From: Hymenobacter armeniacus
GTDB taxonomy: Bacteria > Bacteroidota > Bacteroidia > Cytophagales > Hymenobacteraceae
Assembly (NCBI RefSeq): GCF_014699055.1
Contig: NZ_JACXAC010000004.1
Span: 434,001-498,000 of the forward strand
DNA: 64,000 nucleotides
Reading direction: 5' to 3'
Below the pieces are notes generated by a model, which saw only the letters and a list, made by a program, of their open reading frames with translations, did no database searches and was not told the origin of the DNA. The stretch's first letter is position 1; the number at the start of each line of letters is the position of its first letter. This document shows positions 17,402 to 27,303 of the stretch, one piece after another. Both the position numbers and the translations under genes were made by a program.

Positions 17402-20302
17402 ATGAAACAGTATGTACACAAGCGCGTGCCGGGCGCGGTCTGGGCGGGCATTCTGGCCGCCCTGGCGCTGCCCGCCGCCGCCCAAACCCCCGACTCCACC
17501 CGGGCCGTGGCTTCGGACTCGGTGCGTAGCCAGCGGGCTGCCGCGCAGTCGGGCAGCTTTTTGGAGCAGCAGGTGGCTTTGCCGTTTGGGCCCACCATCA
17601 GCCGCCGCAACACCACCGCAGCCCTGTCCAGCATCGGCAACGGGCCGCTGCGAAGCTACAACACGCCCAACCTGGGCAACACCCTGCTGGGCCAGCTCAG
17701 CGGCCTGAACGTGGCGCAGCGCGGCAGCGCGCCGGGCAACAACGACACGCCGGCCCTCTCCATTCGGGGCGTGCAAACGTTCCAGGACAACGCGGTGACG
17801 GTGCTGGTGGACGGCTTCGAAACCAACTACACCACGCTGCTGCCCGAGGAAATCGAGAGCATCACGGTGCTAAAGGATGCCGCGGCGCTGGCCGTGTACG
17901 GCCTGGACGGCGCCAACGGCGTGGTGCTCATTACCACCAAGCGGGGCGTGGCGTCGGGCAAAAACGCCATCACGTTCAGCTCGCGCTTCGGCGTGCAGAC
18001 GCCGGCCTATAAAACCGAATTTGTGTCGAACGGCGAGTATGCCGACCTCTACAACCAGGGCCTGCTCAGCGACGGCAAGACCATCGGCCAGGGCTATTTC
18101 AGCACCCCGCAGATTGTCGACAACTTCAAGTCGGGCGCTTACCCGTACCTGTACCCCAACGTGAACTGGTACGACGAAACCATCCGGCCCAGCACCACCA
18201 GCCAGGACTACAACCTCACGGTGCGCGGCGGCCGGCCCGACGCCAAGTACTTCGTGGCCCTGGGCTATGCCGACTACAACGGCCTCTACGCCAACACCGA
18301 CAAGGACCGCAAAACCAGCTCCAACTACAACCTGCAGCGCTTCAACCTGCGCGCCAACTTCGACGCCGAAATCACCAAGTTTCTGACCGCCGAAATCAAG
18401 CTGCGGGGCACGATGCTGAACAAGACGTTCCCGAACGCGGCCGAAACCGACATCTGGCGCAACATCGCCCTGTTCAACCCCTACCCGTTGTTTACGCCGG
18501 ACGGCAGCTACGGCGGCGCCCAGGGCTACGCCGAAAACCCGGCCGCGTCCATCCGCCAGAAGGGCTACAACTCCATCAACGACCGCACGGTGGATGCCAA
18601 CGTGAAGCTCATTGGCAAGCTCGATTTCCTGACGCGCGGGCTGTCGGTGTTTGGGCAGGTGAACTTCAACAACTTCTACTTCTCGACCTACAACAAGACC
18701 CGCGGCTACCTCTACCAGGAGCTCACCGCCCGGCCCGACCTCACCGCGCCCGGCCAGGACCTGCAGTTCGACGCCGCCGTGCGGGGCAGCTCCGACCGCA
18801 ACTTCGCCATCACCCAGGGCACGGGCACCCAGCTCACGCGGACCAGCTTCGTGGGCGGCACCGAGTACAGCCGCAGCTTCGGGCCGCACGCCGTGTACGC
18901 CTCGGCCATGTACCTGCAGGAGCGCATCGACGGGGCCGGCAACGAGATTCCCTACGCCAAGCAGAACATCATGGGCCGGGTGAGCTACAACTTCCGCGAG
19001 AAGTACTTCGCGGAGCTGGGCTACTCCGTGAGCGGCTCCGAGAACTTCCCCAAGGGCCACCGCTTCGGCGTGTTTCCCAGCCTCTCGGCCGGCTGGGTGC
19101 TGAGCCAGGAAAGCTTCCTGAGCGGCAGCAAGGCCGTGAGCTTCCTGAAGCTGCGCGGCTCGGTGGGCCTGCTCGGCAACGACCGGGCCGGCAACTCCGG
19201 CCGCTTCATCTACAACCAGTTTTACCTGGGCGCGGGCAGCTACCTGCTGGGCAACAACTACGACGTGACGGCCGCCACCTTCCGCCAGGGCAACCTGGCC
19301 AACCCCGCCGTGACCTGGGAAAAATCCCTCAAAGCCAACGTCGGCCTCGATGCCGTGCTCTACGAGAATCTGAGCGTATCGGTGGACGTGTTTCAGGAGC
19401 GCCGCACCGACATCTTCCTCAATCCCTCCAGTTTCGTGTCGTCCATCGTGGGGGCCACGTTCAACAACGTGAACCGCGGCGAAACCCAGAACCGGGGCGC
19501 CGAAGTGGAGCTTTCGTACCGCGGCACCGTGGGCCCGCTGGGCTACCGCCTGGGCGGCAACGCCTCCTACGCCAAGAACAAGATTATCAACATCGAGGAG
19601 CCCTACCGGCCCGAAGAATACCTGCGCGCCGAGGGCCGCTCCATCAACCAGCCTTTTATTCTGGAGTCCATCGGCTTTTTCCAGAACCAGGCCGAAATTG
19701 ACCAGAGCCCCAAGCAACTCTTCGGCGAGGTGCGGCCCGGCGACGTGAAGTACAAGGACCAGAACAACGACGGCTTCATCGACGACAAGGACCGGGTGGC
19801 CATCGGCAACACCGCCGTGCCGAACTTCTACTACGGCTTCAGCACGGGCTTCGATTTCAAAGGGTTCGACCTGAACGTGTTCTTCCAGGGCGCGGCCAGC
19901 CGCAGCGTGTCGCTGCTCGACAACAACAACGTGGTGCCCTTCCTCAACGGCGGCGTGAAGCCCACGCCCTGGGTGCGCGACAACTACTGGACCCCCGAGC
20001 GCGGCAACGCGGCGCAGTTCCCGCGCCTCACCACCGAGGCCAACCCGAACAACTACCGGCCATCCACGCTCTGGCAGCGCGACGGCTCCTTTATCCGCCT
20101 GCGCAACGTGGAGCTGGGCTACACCCTGCCCCTGAGCGTGAGCTCGCGCCTCAAGCTCTCGACGGTGCGGGTGTACGTGAGCGGCAACAACCTCTACACC
20201 TGGGACCGCATCAAGGAGCTGACCGTGGACCCGGAAATCATGAACGTCTTCGTGCACCCCTCGCTGAAGAGCTACAATTTCGGCTTCTCGGTGCAGCTGT
20301 AG
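17402..20302 (+). CDS. SusC/RagA-type transporter lacking the N-terminal regulatory domain
   Basis: This is a 966-residue TonB-linked outer-membrane protein. After a signal peptide (1-28, ending PAAAQ) the usual carboxypeptidase-like domain and a clear TonB box are missing. Instead about 70 residues of Ser/Arg/Ala-rich sequence lead directly into the plug (LSIRGVQTF, VLVDGFETNY, ITVLKDAAALAVYGLDGANGV). The barrel continues to the C-terminal NFGFSVQL. It is the second SusC of a SusC-SusD-SusC-SusD array and has its own SusD 35 bp downstream. Energisation by TonB may use a divergent N-terminal motif, or the protein may depend on its neighbour; this cannot be decided from sequence. Confidence 0.93.
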   Translation: MKQYVHKRVPGAVWAGILAALALPAAAQTPDSTRAVASDSVRSQRAAAQSGSFLEQQVALPFGPTISRRNTTAALSSIGNGPLRSYNTPNLGNTLLGQLSGLNVAQRGSAPGNNDTPALSIRGVQTFQDNAVTVLVDGFETNYTTLLPEEIESITVLKDAAALAVYGLDGANGVVLITTKRGVASGKNAITFSSRFGVQTPAYKTEFVSNGEYADLYNQGLLSDGKTIGQGYFSTPQIVDNFKSGAYPYLYPNVNWYDETIRPSTTSQDYNLTVRGGRPDAKYFVALGYADYNGLYANTDKDRKTSSNYNLQRFNLRANFDAEITKFLTAEIKLRGTMLNKTFPNAAETDIWRNIALFNPYPLFTPDGSYGGAQGYAENPAASIRQKGYNSINDRTVDANVKLIGKLDFLTRGLSVFGQVNFNNFYFSTYNKTRGYLYQELTARPDLTAPGQDLQFDAAVRGSSDRNFAITQGTGTQLTRTSFVGGTEYSRSFGPHAVYASAMYLQERIDGAGNEIPYAKQNIMGRVSYNFREKYFAELGYSVSGSENFPKGHRFGVFPSLSAGWVLSQESFLSGSKAVSFLKLRGSVGLLGNDRAGNSGRFIYNQFYLGAGSYLLGNNYDVTAATFRQGNLANPAVTWEKSLKANVGLDAVLYENLSVSVDVFQERRTDIFLNPSSFVSSIVGATFNNVNRGETQNRGAEVELSYRGTVGPLGYRLGGNASYAKNKIINIEEPYRPEEYLRAEGRSINQPFILESIGFFQNQAEIDQSPKQLFGEVRPGDVKYKDQNNDGFIDDKDRVAIGNTAVPNFYYGFSTGFDFKGFDLNVFFQGAASRSVSLLDNNNVVPFLNGGVKPTPWVRDNYWTPERGNAAQFPRLTTEANPNNYRPSTLWQRDGSFIRLRNVELGYTLPLSVSSRLKLSTVRVYVSGNNLYTWDRIKELTVDPEIMNVFVHPSLKSYNFGFSVQL

Positions 20303-20337
20303 CCCCGGGCCTTTCACCGCGCAGAACTTTTCGCCTT

Positions 20338-22146
20338 ATGAAAAAATACCTGACCGTGCTTTCGCTCCTGCTGGCCGTGGCGCTGGGGAGCTGCAAAAAG
20401 GACTTCCTCGACACCAACCTGCAGCAGAACTACGACGAGGAGCTGTTCATCAACTCCGGCTTCGACAACCTGAAGGCCTTCGGGATGGGCACCTACAACT
20501 ACCTGCCCCAGCTCAACGGCTACGGCTCGAACGCCCTGCTGGCCGGCGCCAGCGACGAGGCCGATTTTGCCCGCGCCACCCCCATTCAGCGCTTCAACAC
20601 CGGCGCCTGGGGCCCGTTCGACAACCCCGACGACGTGTTCGGGGACTACTATAAGGCCATCCGGCACGCCAACCTGTTCCTGGAAAAGACGGTGGACTAC
20701 AAGACGTTGATTATCAAAGACACCATCAACGCCGCCAACAGGGCCATCTACGTGCAGAACCTGGACGACTTCACCAAGCTCCGGGCCGAAGTGCGCTTCC
20801 TGCGGGCCTACTACTACATGGAGCTGATAAAGCGCTACGGCGGCGTGCCGCTGGTGACCACCGTGCTGACCGAGGAAAGCGCCAAGGGCGTGGCCCGCAA
20901 CACGTTTCAGGAGTGCGTGAGCTTCATCGTGAAGGAGTGCGACGAGGTGTACCCCGTGCTCACCAACCACTACACCAACTACGGCCTGCCGAGCGGCAGC
21001 CGCGTGGGGCGCGGCGACGGCGGCACCGACAACACCCGCCTCGGCCGCGTGGAAAAGCCCGCCGCCCTGGCCCTGAAGCTGCGGGCGCTGCTCTACGCCG
21101 CCAGCCCGCTGCAGAACGACGGCAACCTGCGCAGCCGCTGGGAAGCCGCCGCCGCCGCTGGCCAGCAGTTCTTCTCCGACCCCAACACCGCCCAGGTGCG
21201 CGTGCTCAATACCAGCTTCCCGGACCTGTTCACGGCCCAGAACACGGTGAACAACCTCACGCCCCGCAAAGGCGCCAACTCCGGCATCATCCTCACCCGA
21301 CCCTTCGAGAAAAACGGCAACACGTTTGAGCGGGCCAACTACCCGGTGGGCATCACCAACGGCGGCCTGGGCGTCACGGCCCCCTCGCAAAACCTGGTGG
21401 ATGCTTTTGAGATGAAAACCACCGGCCTGCCCATTGCGGCCGCGGGCTCCGGCTACGACCCCACCCGGCCCTACCTCAACCGCGACCCGCGCCTCGACTT
21501 CACGGTGGTGGTGGCCAACTCGGTGATGGGCCGCAACATCGACAACTCCAACCGCCTGACGCAGTCCTACGAGGGCGGGGCCGACGCCATCGGGGCCAAG
21601 GCCGGCGCCACCACCACGGGCTACTACCTGCGTAAGATGGTGGTGACCAACTTCGACGTGACCAAGGCCGACAGCAAGCCCAAAGCCTGGGTGCTGATGC
21701 GCTACGCCGAGGTGCTGCTCAACTACGCCGAAGCCATGAACGAAGCCTACGGCCCCGACGCCAAGCCCAGCCTGAACGGCGTGGCCGCCACCTATTCGGC
21801 CCGCGAGGCCGTGAACCTGGTGCGGGCCCGCGCCACCATGCCGGCCCTGCCGCTGGGCCTGGCCCAAGCCGCCTTCCGCGACCGCCTGCGCAACGAGCGC
21901 CGCGTGGAGCTGGCCTTCGAGGAGCACCGCTTCTTCGACGTGCGCCGCTGGAAAATTGCCGACGTGACCGAAAACCAGCCGCTGCTGGGTATGCGCGTCG
22001 TCAAAACCGGCGCTACCACCTTCACCTACCAGCCTTTCGTGGTGGAGCAGCGCACGTTCGTGGGGCCCAAGATGTACCTCTACCCCTTCCCCTACAACGA
22101 CATCGCCAACAGCAACGGCTCGCTCACGCAAAACCCGGGGTGGTAG
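20338..22146 (+). CDS. SusD/RagB-type outer membrane glycan-binding lipoprotein (second)
   Basis: This 602-residue lipoprotein has a lipobox at LGSCKKD (cysteine 19). Conserved SusD segments are AEVRFLRAYYYMELIKRYGGVPLV, RNERRVELAFEEHRFFDVRRW and the ending YPFPYNDIANSNGSLTQNPGW (given here as separate family motifs). It pairs with the shortened SusC 35 bp upstream. A lipoprotein heparinase II/III gene starts 30 bp downstream, so the binding protein, porin and lyase are almost certainly cotranscribed. Confidence 0.95.
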   Translation: MKKYLTVLSLLLAVALGSCKKDFLDTNLQQNYDEELFINSGFDNLKAFGMGTYNYLPQLNGYGSNALLAGASDEADFARATPIQRFNTGAWGPFDNPDDVFGDYYKAIRHANLFLEKTVDYKTLIIKDTINAANRAIYVQNLDDFTKLRAEVRFLRAYYYMELIKRYGGVPLVTTVLTEESAKGVARNTFQECVSFIVKECDEVYPVLTNHYTNYGLPSGSRVGRGDGGTDNTRLGRVEKPAALALKLRALLYAASPLQNDGNLRSRWEAAAAAGQQFFSDPNTAQVRVLNTSFPDLFTAQNTVNNLTPRKGANSGIILTRPFEKNGNTFERANYPVGITNGGLGVTAPSQNLVDAFEMKTTGLPIAAAGSGYDPTRPYLNRDPRLDFTVVVANSVMGRNIDNSNRLTQSYEGGADAIGAKAGATTTGYYLRKMVVTNFDVTKADSKPKAWVLMRYAEVLLNYAEAMNEAYGPDAKPSLNGVAATYSAREAVNLVRARATMPALPLGLAQAAFRDRLRNERRVELAFEEHRFFDVRRWKIADVTENQPLLGMRVVKTGATTFTYQPFVVEQRTFVGPKMYLYPFPYNDIANSNGSLTQNPGW

Positions 22147-22176
22147 CACTGGCTACCAGCTAAAGCATTATCCATC

Positions 22177-24270
22177 ATGAAGAAGCACTTCCTCTTATAC
22201 CTGCTGTTCGCGCTGTGCTTCTCGTGCAAGGAGTCGCCGAACGACAACCCGCCCGCGCCGAGCAAGGGTGGGGGAGGAGGCCCGACCGGCCCCTTCGTTT
22301 CCACGGCGGTGGTGCCCATCCGGAGCGACGTGGTGGACCAGTGCTTCCAGGGCAACGGGCTGAAGGACGTGCACCCGAGGCTGTTTTTTACGGCCGCCGA
22401 CATTGCCCGCGTGAAGGCTACCGGGCAGAGCGACGCGTTTGCCACCGGCACCTACAACGATGTCCTGGCCAAGGCCGATGCCGTGCTCACCGCGCCCTTG
22501 CTGGGCTATGGGCTGGACGGGGCCGGCCTGCGCATCACCAACATCCACACCTTCAGCAACGAGCAGCTGCCCTACCTGGTGCTGGCCTACCAGTTCACCA
22601 AAGACCCCAAGTACGCCCTGCGCTGCTGGCAGCAGCTCGACCGCATGTGCGCCTTCCCGGACTGGGGCGCCAACCGCCACTTCCTCGACGCCGGCATTGC
22701 CGCCAAGGGCGTGGCCATGGCCTACGATGGACTGTACGATTACCTGACGCCCGCCCAGCGCACGCAGCTGGTGACGGCGGTGCGCACCTTCGTGCTGGAG
22801 CCGGGCAAAACCCAGATTGAAACCAGCTCCGGCGGCTTCAAGTGGTATTTGACCAACGACAACTGGAACGGCATCTGCCACGGCGGCATGATTTCGGCGG
22901 CCCTGGCCATGTACGAAACCGACCCGGCGTTCATGAGCCAGGTGGTGGCCATCTGCGCCAACGGCACCAAGAAATACATGGATTCGCTGGAGCCCGACGG
23001 GGCCAGCGAGGAGGGCATGTCGTACTGGAGCTACGGGCTGTCGAACACGGTGCTGGCCTTCGATGCCATGAAGCGCATCCTGAGCACGACCTACGGCCTG
23101 ACCGATGGCAACGGCTTCCGCAAAACCGGCTGGTTTCCGTTCAACGTGTCGGGCCCGGTGGGCACGGCCACCATGGGCGACGACTACATCTACAGCGGCA
23201 AAGACAACAAGTTCCTCTCGTACTTCTGGTTTGCCAAGCACCTCAATGACCCCGGCCTGGCCCGGGCGCAGTACGACGCCGCCTCGGCCCGCAACGCCAG
23301 CCGCCCCGTGAAAATGAACGGCTGGCTCGACCTGCTCTACTACGACCGCCAGCTCGTGAACCAGGGCAGCGCCGCCAGCTTCCCGCTGAATGGCTACGTG
23401 CGCGGCATCGACTACCTGTACGTGCAGGAAAACAACACCAGCGACCAAGCCCTCTACGTGGCCATGCACGGCGGCGACAACAACGCTAGCCACGGCCACC
23501 TCGACGCCGGCTCGTTCTACCTGCAGGCGTTGGGCGAAACCTGGGCCCAGGGCAACCTGGGGGCCGAAAACCCTTATCCGCGCGACTACTTTACTAATTC
23601 TGGCCCGTCGTACACTGCGCCCGCCACCACCGTGGCTGGCACACGCGGCCGCTTCTACTACTACCGGGTGCGCACCGAAGGCAAGAACTGCCTGGTTTTC
23701 AACCCCGACGCCCGGCCCGAGCAAACCCCCACCGGCGTGGCCACCGTGGCCGCCCAGCAGGCCGATAACACCGGCGGCTTCTACGTGCTGAACCTGGCTG
23801 ACGTGTACACCCGCGACGTGACGGCCTACAAGCGCGGCATCAAGCTCAACCGCAGCAGCGGCATTGTCACCGTGCAGGACGAGTTTACGCCGGTGCGCGG
23901 CTCCACCGTGTACTGGCTGATGCACAGCCCCGCCACCGACGGCCTGCTCATCAGCACCGACGGCCAGACGGCCACCATGACGAAAAACGGCAAAACCTAC
24001 TACGCCGTCATCAAGGCGCCGGCCGGGGCGCGGTTCACCAAAGTCGACCGCTCCACCAGCACCATCAACTACCTGCCCGAAACGGCGCCCATCTTCGCCG
24101 GCATCATGGCCAGCGAAAACACGCCCAACCAGTGGTACGGCAAGCTCCAAATCAAGCTCGATGCCCTGGCGCCCAACGTGCCCACCACCATTCGGGTCGA
24201 CTTCGTGAAAGCCGCTACGGCGACCACGCCCGCCCTCACTGCCCTTAATTCCTGGACCACGTCCAATTAA
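22177..24270 (+). CDS. Heparinase II/III-family polysaccharide lyase (lipoprotein)
   Basis: This is a 697-residue enzyme with a lipoprotein signal (CFSCKESP, cysteine 17) and a short Gly/Pro linker. It is homologous throughout to the protein at 6844-8835: HPRLFFTAADIARVK, DWGANRHFLDAGI, DNWNGICHGGMISAAL in the toroid domain and MHGGDNNASHGHLDAGSF in the C-terminal heparinase II/III domain. Beta-elimination of uronate bonds is the family activity. Lipid anchoring next to a SusCD pair suggests it acts at the outer membrane or cell surface, while its paralogue acts in the periplasm, so the two may cut polymer and oligomer in turn. The start at ATG 22177 opens the signal peptide. Confidence 0.9.
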   Translation: MKKHFLLYLLFALCFSCKESPNDNPPAPSKGGGGGPTGPFVSTAVVPIRSDVVDQCFQGNGLKDVHPRLFFTAADIARVKATGQSDAFATGTYNDVLAKADAVLTAPLLGYGLDGAGLRITNIHTFSNEQLPYLVLAYQFTKDPKYALRCWQQLDRMCAFPDWGANRHFLDAGIAAKGVAMAYDGLYDYLTPAQRTQLVTAVRTFVLEPGKTQIETSSGGFKWYLTNDNWNGICHGGMISAALAMYETDPAFMSQVVAICANGTKKYMDSLEPDGASEEGMSYWSYGLSNTVLAFDAMKRILSTTYGLTDGNGFRKTGWFPFNVSGPVGTATMGDDYIYSGKDNKFLSYFWFAKHLNDPGLARAQYDAASARNASRPVKMNGWLDLLYYDRQLVNQGSAASFPLNGYVRGIDYLYVQENNTSDQALYVAMHGGDNNASHGHLDAGSFYLQALGETWAQGNLGAENPYPRDYFTNSGPSYTAPATTVAGTRGRFYYYRVRTEGKNCLVFNPDARPEQTPTGVATVAAQQADNTGGFYVLNLADVYTRDVTAYKRGIKLNRSSGIVTVQDEFTPVRGSTVYWLMHSPATDGLLISTDGQTATMTKNGKTYYAVIKAPAGARFTKVDRSTSTINYLPETAPIFAGIMASENTPNQWYGKLQIKLDALAPNVPTTIRVDFVKAATATTPALTALNSWTTSN

Positions 24271-24290
24271 CCCTGCTTATGGCCGATTAA

Positions 24291-24357
24291 AGCAAGCGCC
24301 CCGAAGCGTCGGGTGCCCTCTGGTGGGATAGAGGCACCGGTTTTGGGTGCGCTTGCT
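24291..24357. repeat. Nested imperfect inverted repeat upstream of GH2 gene
   Basis: Outer arms AGCAAGCGC (24291-24299) and GCGCTTGCT (24349-24357) enclose inner arms GGTGCCCTCT (24312-24321) and AGAGGCACC (24330-24338, one bulged C). The transcript would fold into a long stem 60 bp before the GH2 start, in a 145-bp gap. It could attenuate or stabilise the operon transcript; no T tract follows, so it is not a standard terminator. Confidence 0.6.
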
Positions 24358-24415
24358 ACGGGCCGGTATTCGGTCAGCCGATGACAATTAGTAGCGCAAT
24401 TTATTCTACCTGTAA

Positions 24416-27268
24416 ATGAAGTTTTTCGAGTCTTCCGGTCTGCGTGTTGTCCTGCTGCTGTCGGCCTTCGGCCTGGGCAGCGGGCCCCACGCCCAGGCCC
24501 AATACAAGTTGAATTACGGCCTGAAAGAGCCCCAGGAAGCCAGCCTGCTGCCCCGGGCGGCGGCTCCGCTGTCCACCGCCACCCGCAAGCCCAAAGTAGC
24601 TCCGAGCCCCACGCTGACCCCCACGCCGGACGGCAGCTTCCTGCTGCGCCACGGCTGGGAGCTGACCCCGGCCAACGCCGTGAAGGCCGACGGCGCCGCC
24701 ATTTCCACGCCCGGCTTCAGCAGCGCCAGCTGGTACAACGCCACCGTGCCGGGCACCGTGCTGGGCACCCTGGTCGACCAGGGCGTGTACCCCGACCCGT
24801 ACCTGGGCCTCAACAACCTGCACATTCCCGACTCGCTGAGCCGCCAGGCCTGGTGGTACCGCACGGCTTTCGCCGTGCCGGCCCGGGAGAAGAACAAGAC
24901 CGTGTGGCTGCAGTTTCAGGGCATCAACTACGCCGCGGAGGTGTGGCTGAACGGCCGGAAAGTCGGCACCATGCAGGGCGCCTTCAAGCGCGGCCGCTTC
25001 GACATCAGCAGCCTGGTGAGCCGCACCGGCCCGAACGCGCTGGCCGTGCACATCCTGCCGCCCCCCAACCCCGGCATTCCGCACGAAGAATCGGCCCGCA
25101 CGGGCCAGGGCCCCAACGGCGGCCTGCACGCCCTCGACGGCCCCGCCTTTATTTCCTCCGAGGGCTGGGACTGGGTGCCCGGCATCCGTGACCGCAACAT
25201 GGGCCTGTGGCAGGACGTGAGCCTGAAATTCACCGACGACGTGACCCTGCAGCACCCGCAGGTTATCACCGATTTGCCCCTGCCCGACACCACCCGGGCC
25301 GACCTGACCATTCGCACCGAAGTGGCCAACCACGGCCGCCAGGCCCGAACGGTCACCCTGAAAGGCGAGATAGAAGGAATTTCCTTTTCCCAGAAAGTGA
25401 GCCTGCAGGCCGGCGAGCAGAAAACCGTGGCCTTCACGCCGGCGCAGTTTCCGCAGCTGCGGCTGGTGAAGCCGCACCTGTGGTGGCCCAACGGCTACGG
25501 CGCTCCGGCCCTGTACCCGCTGCGCCTGACGGTGGCCGAAAACGGCCGCGTGTCGGACCAACAAACCCTGCGGTTCGGCATCCGGGAGCTGTCGTACGAA
25601 ATGACCGTGGACGGCCCCGCCCAGCCCGGCCAACGCGTGGAATTCAACCCGCTGGCCGTGAAAAACCCCGCCCAATTGCTGTTCGACAACACCAAGCGGC
25701 GCGAGGTGGAGCCCGGCGTGTGGGTGGCCAGCCTGCGGCTCGGCACCGAGGCCGCCGCGCTGCTTCCCGTGCCGGCCCCCGCCGCCGCGCCCTACCTGGT
25801 GCTGAAGGTGAACGGGCAGCGCATCTATTGCAAGGGCGGCAACTGGGGCATGGACGACGGCATGAAGCGCGTGTCGCGCGCGCACCTGGAGCCCTACTTC
25901 AAGCTGCACCAGAACGCCCACTTCAACATGATTCGGAACTGGACCGGCGAGAGCACCGAGGAAGCCTTCTACGACCTGGCCGACGAGTACGGCATGCTCA
26001 TCTGGAACGACTTCTGGATTTCGACCGAGGGCTACAACCTGGAGCCCACCAACAACGCCCTGTTCTTGGACAACGCCCAGGACATTGTGCGCCATTTCCG
26101 CAACCACCCGTCCATTGCCATCTGGTGCCCGCGCAACGAAGGCTACGCCCCCGTGCCGCTCGAAGACGCCCTGGCCTCCCTTATCATGCAGGAAGACGGC
26201 ACGCGCTTCTACCAGGGCAACTCGCGCAACCTCAACCTGCGCCCCAGCGGCCCCTGGCACTACTTCAAAAGCCCGGTCGACTACTTCAACAACAACGCCC
26301 AGGGCTTCACCACTGAAATCGGCACCTTCTCGGTGCCCGAGGCCGAAACCATCCGCAAGTTCATCCCCAAGGCCGACCTCTGGCCCGTCAGCGACACTTG
26401 GTACTACCACGATTTCCACGAGGAGCAGGGCCAGAAAGACTACATCGCGGCCGCCAACAGCCGCTACGGCGCCTCGGCCGGCGTCGACGAGTTTGCCGCC
26501 AAGCTGCAGTTTCTCAACTACGACAGCCACCGGGCCATTTTCGAGGCCTGGAACAGCAAGCTCTGGCACAACACTAGCGGCGTGCTGCTCTGGATGACGC
26601 ACCCGGCCTGGCCCAGCATGATTTGGCAGACCTACACCTACGACTACCAAACCCACGCCTCCTACTACGGCGCCCAGAAAGCCTGCGAGCCCATCCACGC
26701 CCAAATGAACCTGCACGACAACTGCGTGGTGGTGATAAATTCCTCCCTGAAGACCATCAAAGACGCCACCGTGCAGGTGAAAGCCTTCGCCCTCGATGGC
26801 AAGGAGTTGTTTGCCCAGCAGCAGCGGGTGCAGGTGGCCGCCAACCAGCTCACCACCGCCTTCACGCCCGAGCTGCCGGCCAGCCCGGCTGGCCCCTACC
26901 TGGTGCGGGTGCAGCTGCTGAGCCCGACCGGCGCGGTCATTTCCCGCAATGAATACTGGAAGGCGGAAAACGACGCTTTTCAATCCTTTGCCCGGCAGCC
27001 CCCGGTGCAGGCAGCCTGCAAAATCACGGCCCGGGATGCCTCAGCCCGCAAACTCACCTTCCGGGTGAGCAACCCGGCCCCGACGGCGGCCCTCAACGTG
27101 CGCTTCGTCCTGCTGGGCAAAGACCAGCAGCCCATCCTGCCGGCGTATTTTTCCGACGCCTACTTTACCCTGCTGCCCAACGAAAGCCGGCTCATTACCG
27201 TGGAGTACCCCGAGGGCCTCAAGGCCCAGGATTTGAGCGTGGCCTCGGGCGGCTTCAATGTGAAGTAA
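24416..27268 (+). CDS. Glycoside hydrolase family 2 (exo-glucosaminidase/mannosidase type)
   Basis: This 950-residue secreted enzyme has a signal peptide of about 27 residues ending HAQAQ. GH2 architecture is visible: a sugar-binding jelly roll (about 80-260, WLNGRKVGTMQGAFKRGRFD), an Ig-like domain (about 265-370), a TIM barrel (about 440-700) and C-terminal sandwich domains. The acid/base glutamate is E575 in IWCPRNEG and the likely nucleophile is E634 in FTTEIGTF. The replacement of the usual NE(S/N) context by NEGYAP and the KGGNWGMDDGMKR segment match exo-beta-glucosaminidase or mannosidase-like GH2 subgroups better than beta-galactosidases. It probably trims non-reducing ends of oligosaccharides produced by the neighbouring lyases. 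The GH3 gene follows after a repeat-containing gap. Confidence 0.88.
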   Translation: MKFFESSGLRVVLLLSAFGLGSGPHAQAQYKLNYGLKEPQEASLLPRAAAPLSTATRKPKVAPSPTLTPTPDGSFLLRHGWELTPANAVKADGAAISTPGFSSASWYNATVPGTVLGTLVDQGVYPDPYLGLNNLHIPDSLSRQAWWYRTAFAVPAREKNKTVWLQFQGINYAAEVWLNGRKVGTMQGAFKRGRFDISSLVSRTGPNALAVHILPPPNPGIPHEESARTGQGPNGGLHALDGPAFISSEGWDWVPGIRDRNMGLWQDVSLKFTDDVTLQHPQVITDLPLPDTTRADLTIRTEVANHGRQARTVTLKGEIEGISFSQKVSLQAGEQKTVAFTPAQFPQLRLVKPHLWWPNGYGAPALYPLRLTVAENGRVSDQQTLRFGIRELSYEMTVDGPAQPGQRVEFNPLAVKNPAQLLFDNTKRREVEPGVWVASLRLGTEAAALLPVPAPAAAPYLVLKVNGQRIYCKGGNWGMDDGMKRVSRAHLEPYFKLHQNAHFNMIRNWTGESTEEAFYDLADEYGMLIWNDFWISTEGYNLEPTNNALFLDNAQDIVRHFRNHPSIAIWCPRNEGYAPVPLEDALASLIMQEDGTRFYQGNSRNLNLRPSGPWHYFKSPVDYFNNNAQGFTTEIGTFSVPEAETIRKFIPKADLWPVSDTWYYHDFHEEQGQKDYIAAANSRYGASAGVDEFAAKLQFLNYDSHRAIFEAWNSKLWHNTSGVLLWMTHPAWPSMIWQTYTYDYQTHASYYGAQKACEPIHAQMNLHDNCVVVINSSLKTIKDATVQVKAFALDGKELFAQQQRVQVAANQLTTAFTPELPASPAGPYLVRVQLLSPTGAVISRNEYWKAENDAFQSFARQPPVQAACKITARDASARKLTFRVSNPAPTAALNVRFVLLGKDQQPILPAYFSDAYFTLLPNESRLITVEYPEGLKAQDLSVASGGFNVK

Positions 27269-27303
27269 GGCTTTCGACTTAACAGTCTGGCTGGCTGAAC
27301 GGT

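Noticed and set aside
17870..20317. Long minus-strand frame opposite the second susC
   Set aside because: Same antisense artefact type; the plus strand encodes a clear TonB-dependent transporter.
24401..26983. 860-codon minus-strand frame opposite the GH2 gene
   Set aside because: No family features and atypical composition; the GH2 gene has catalytic residues in the correct context.
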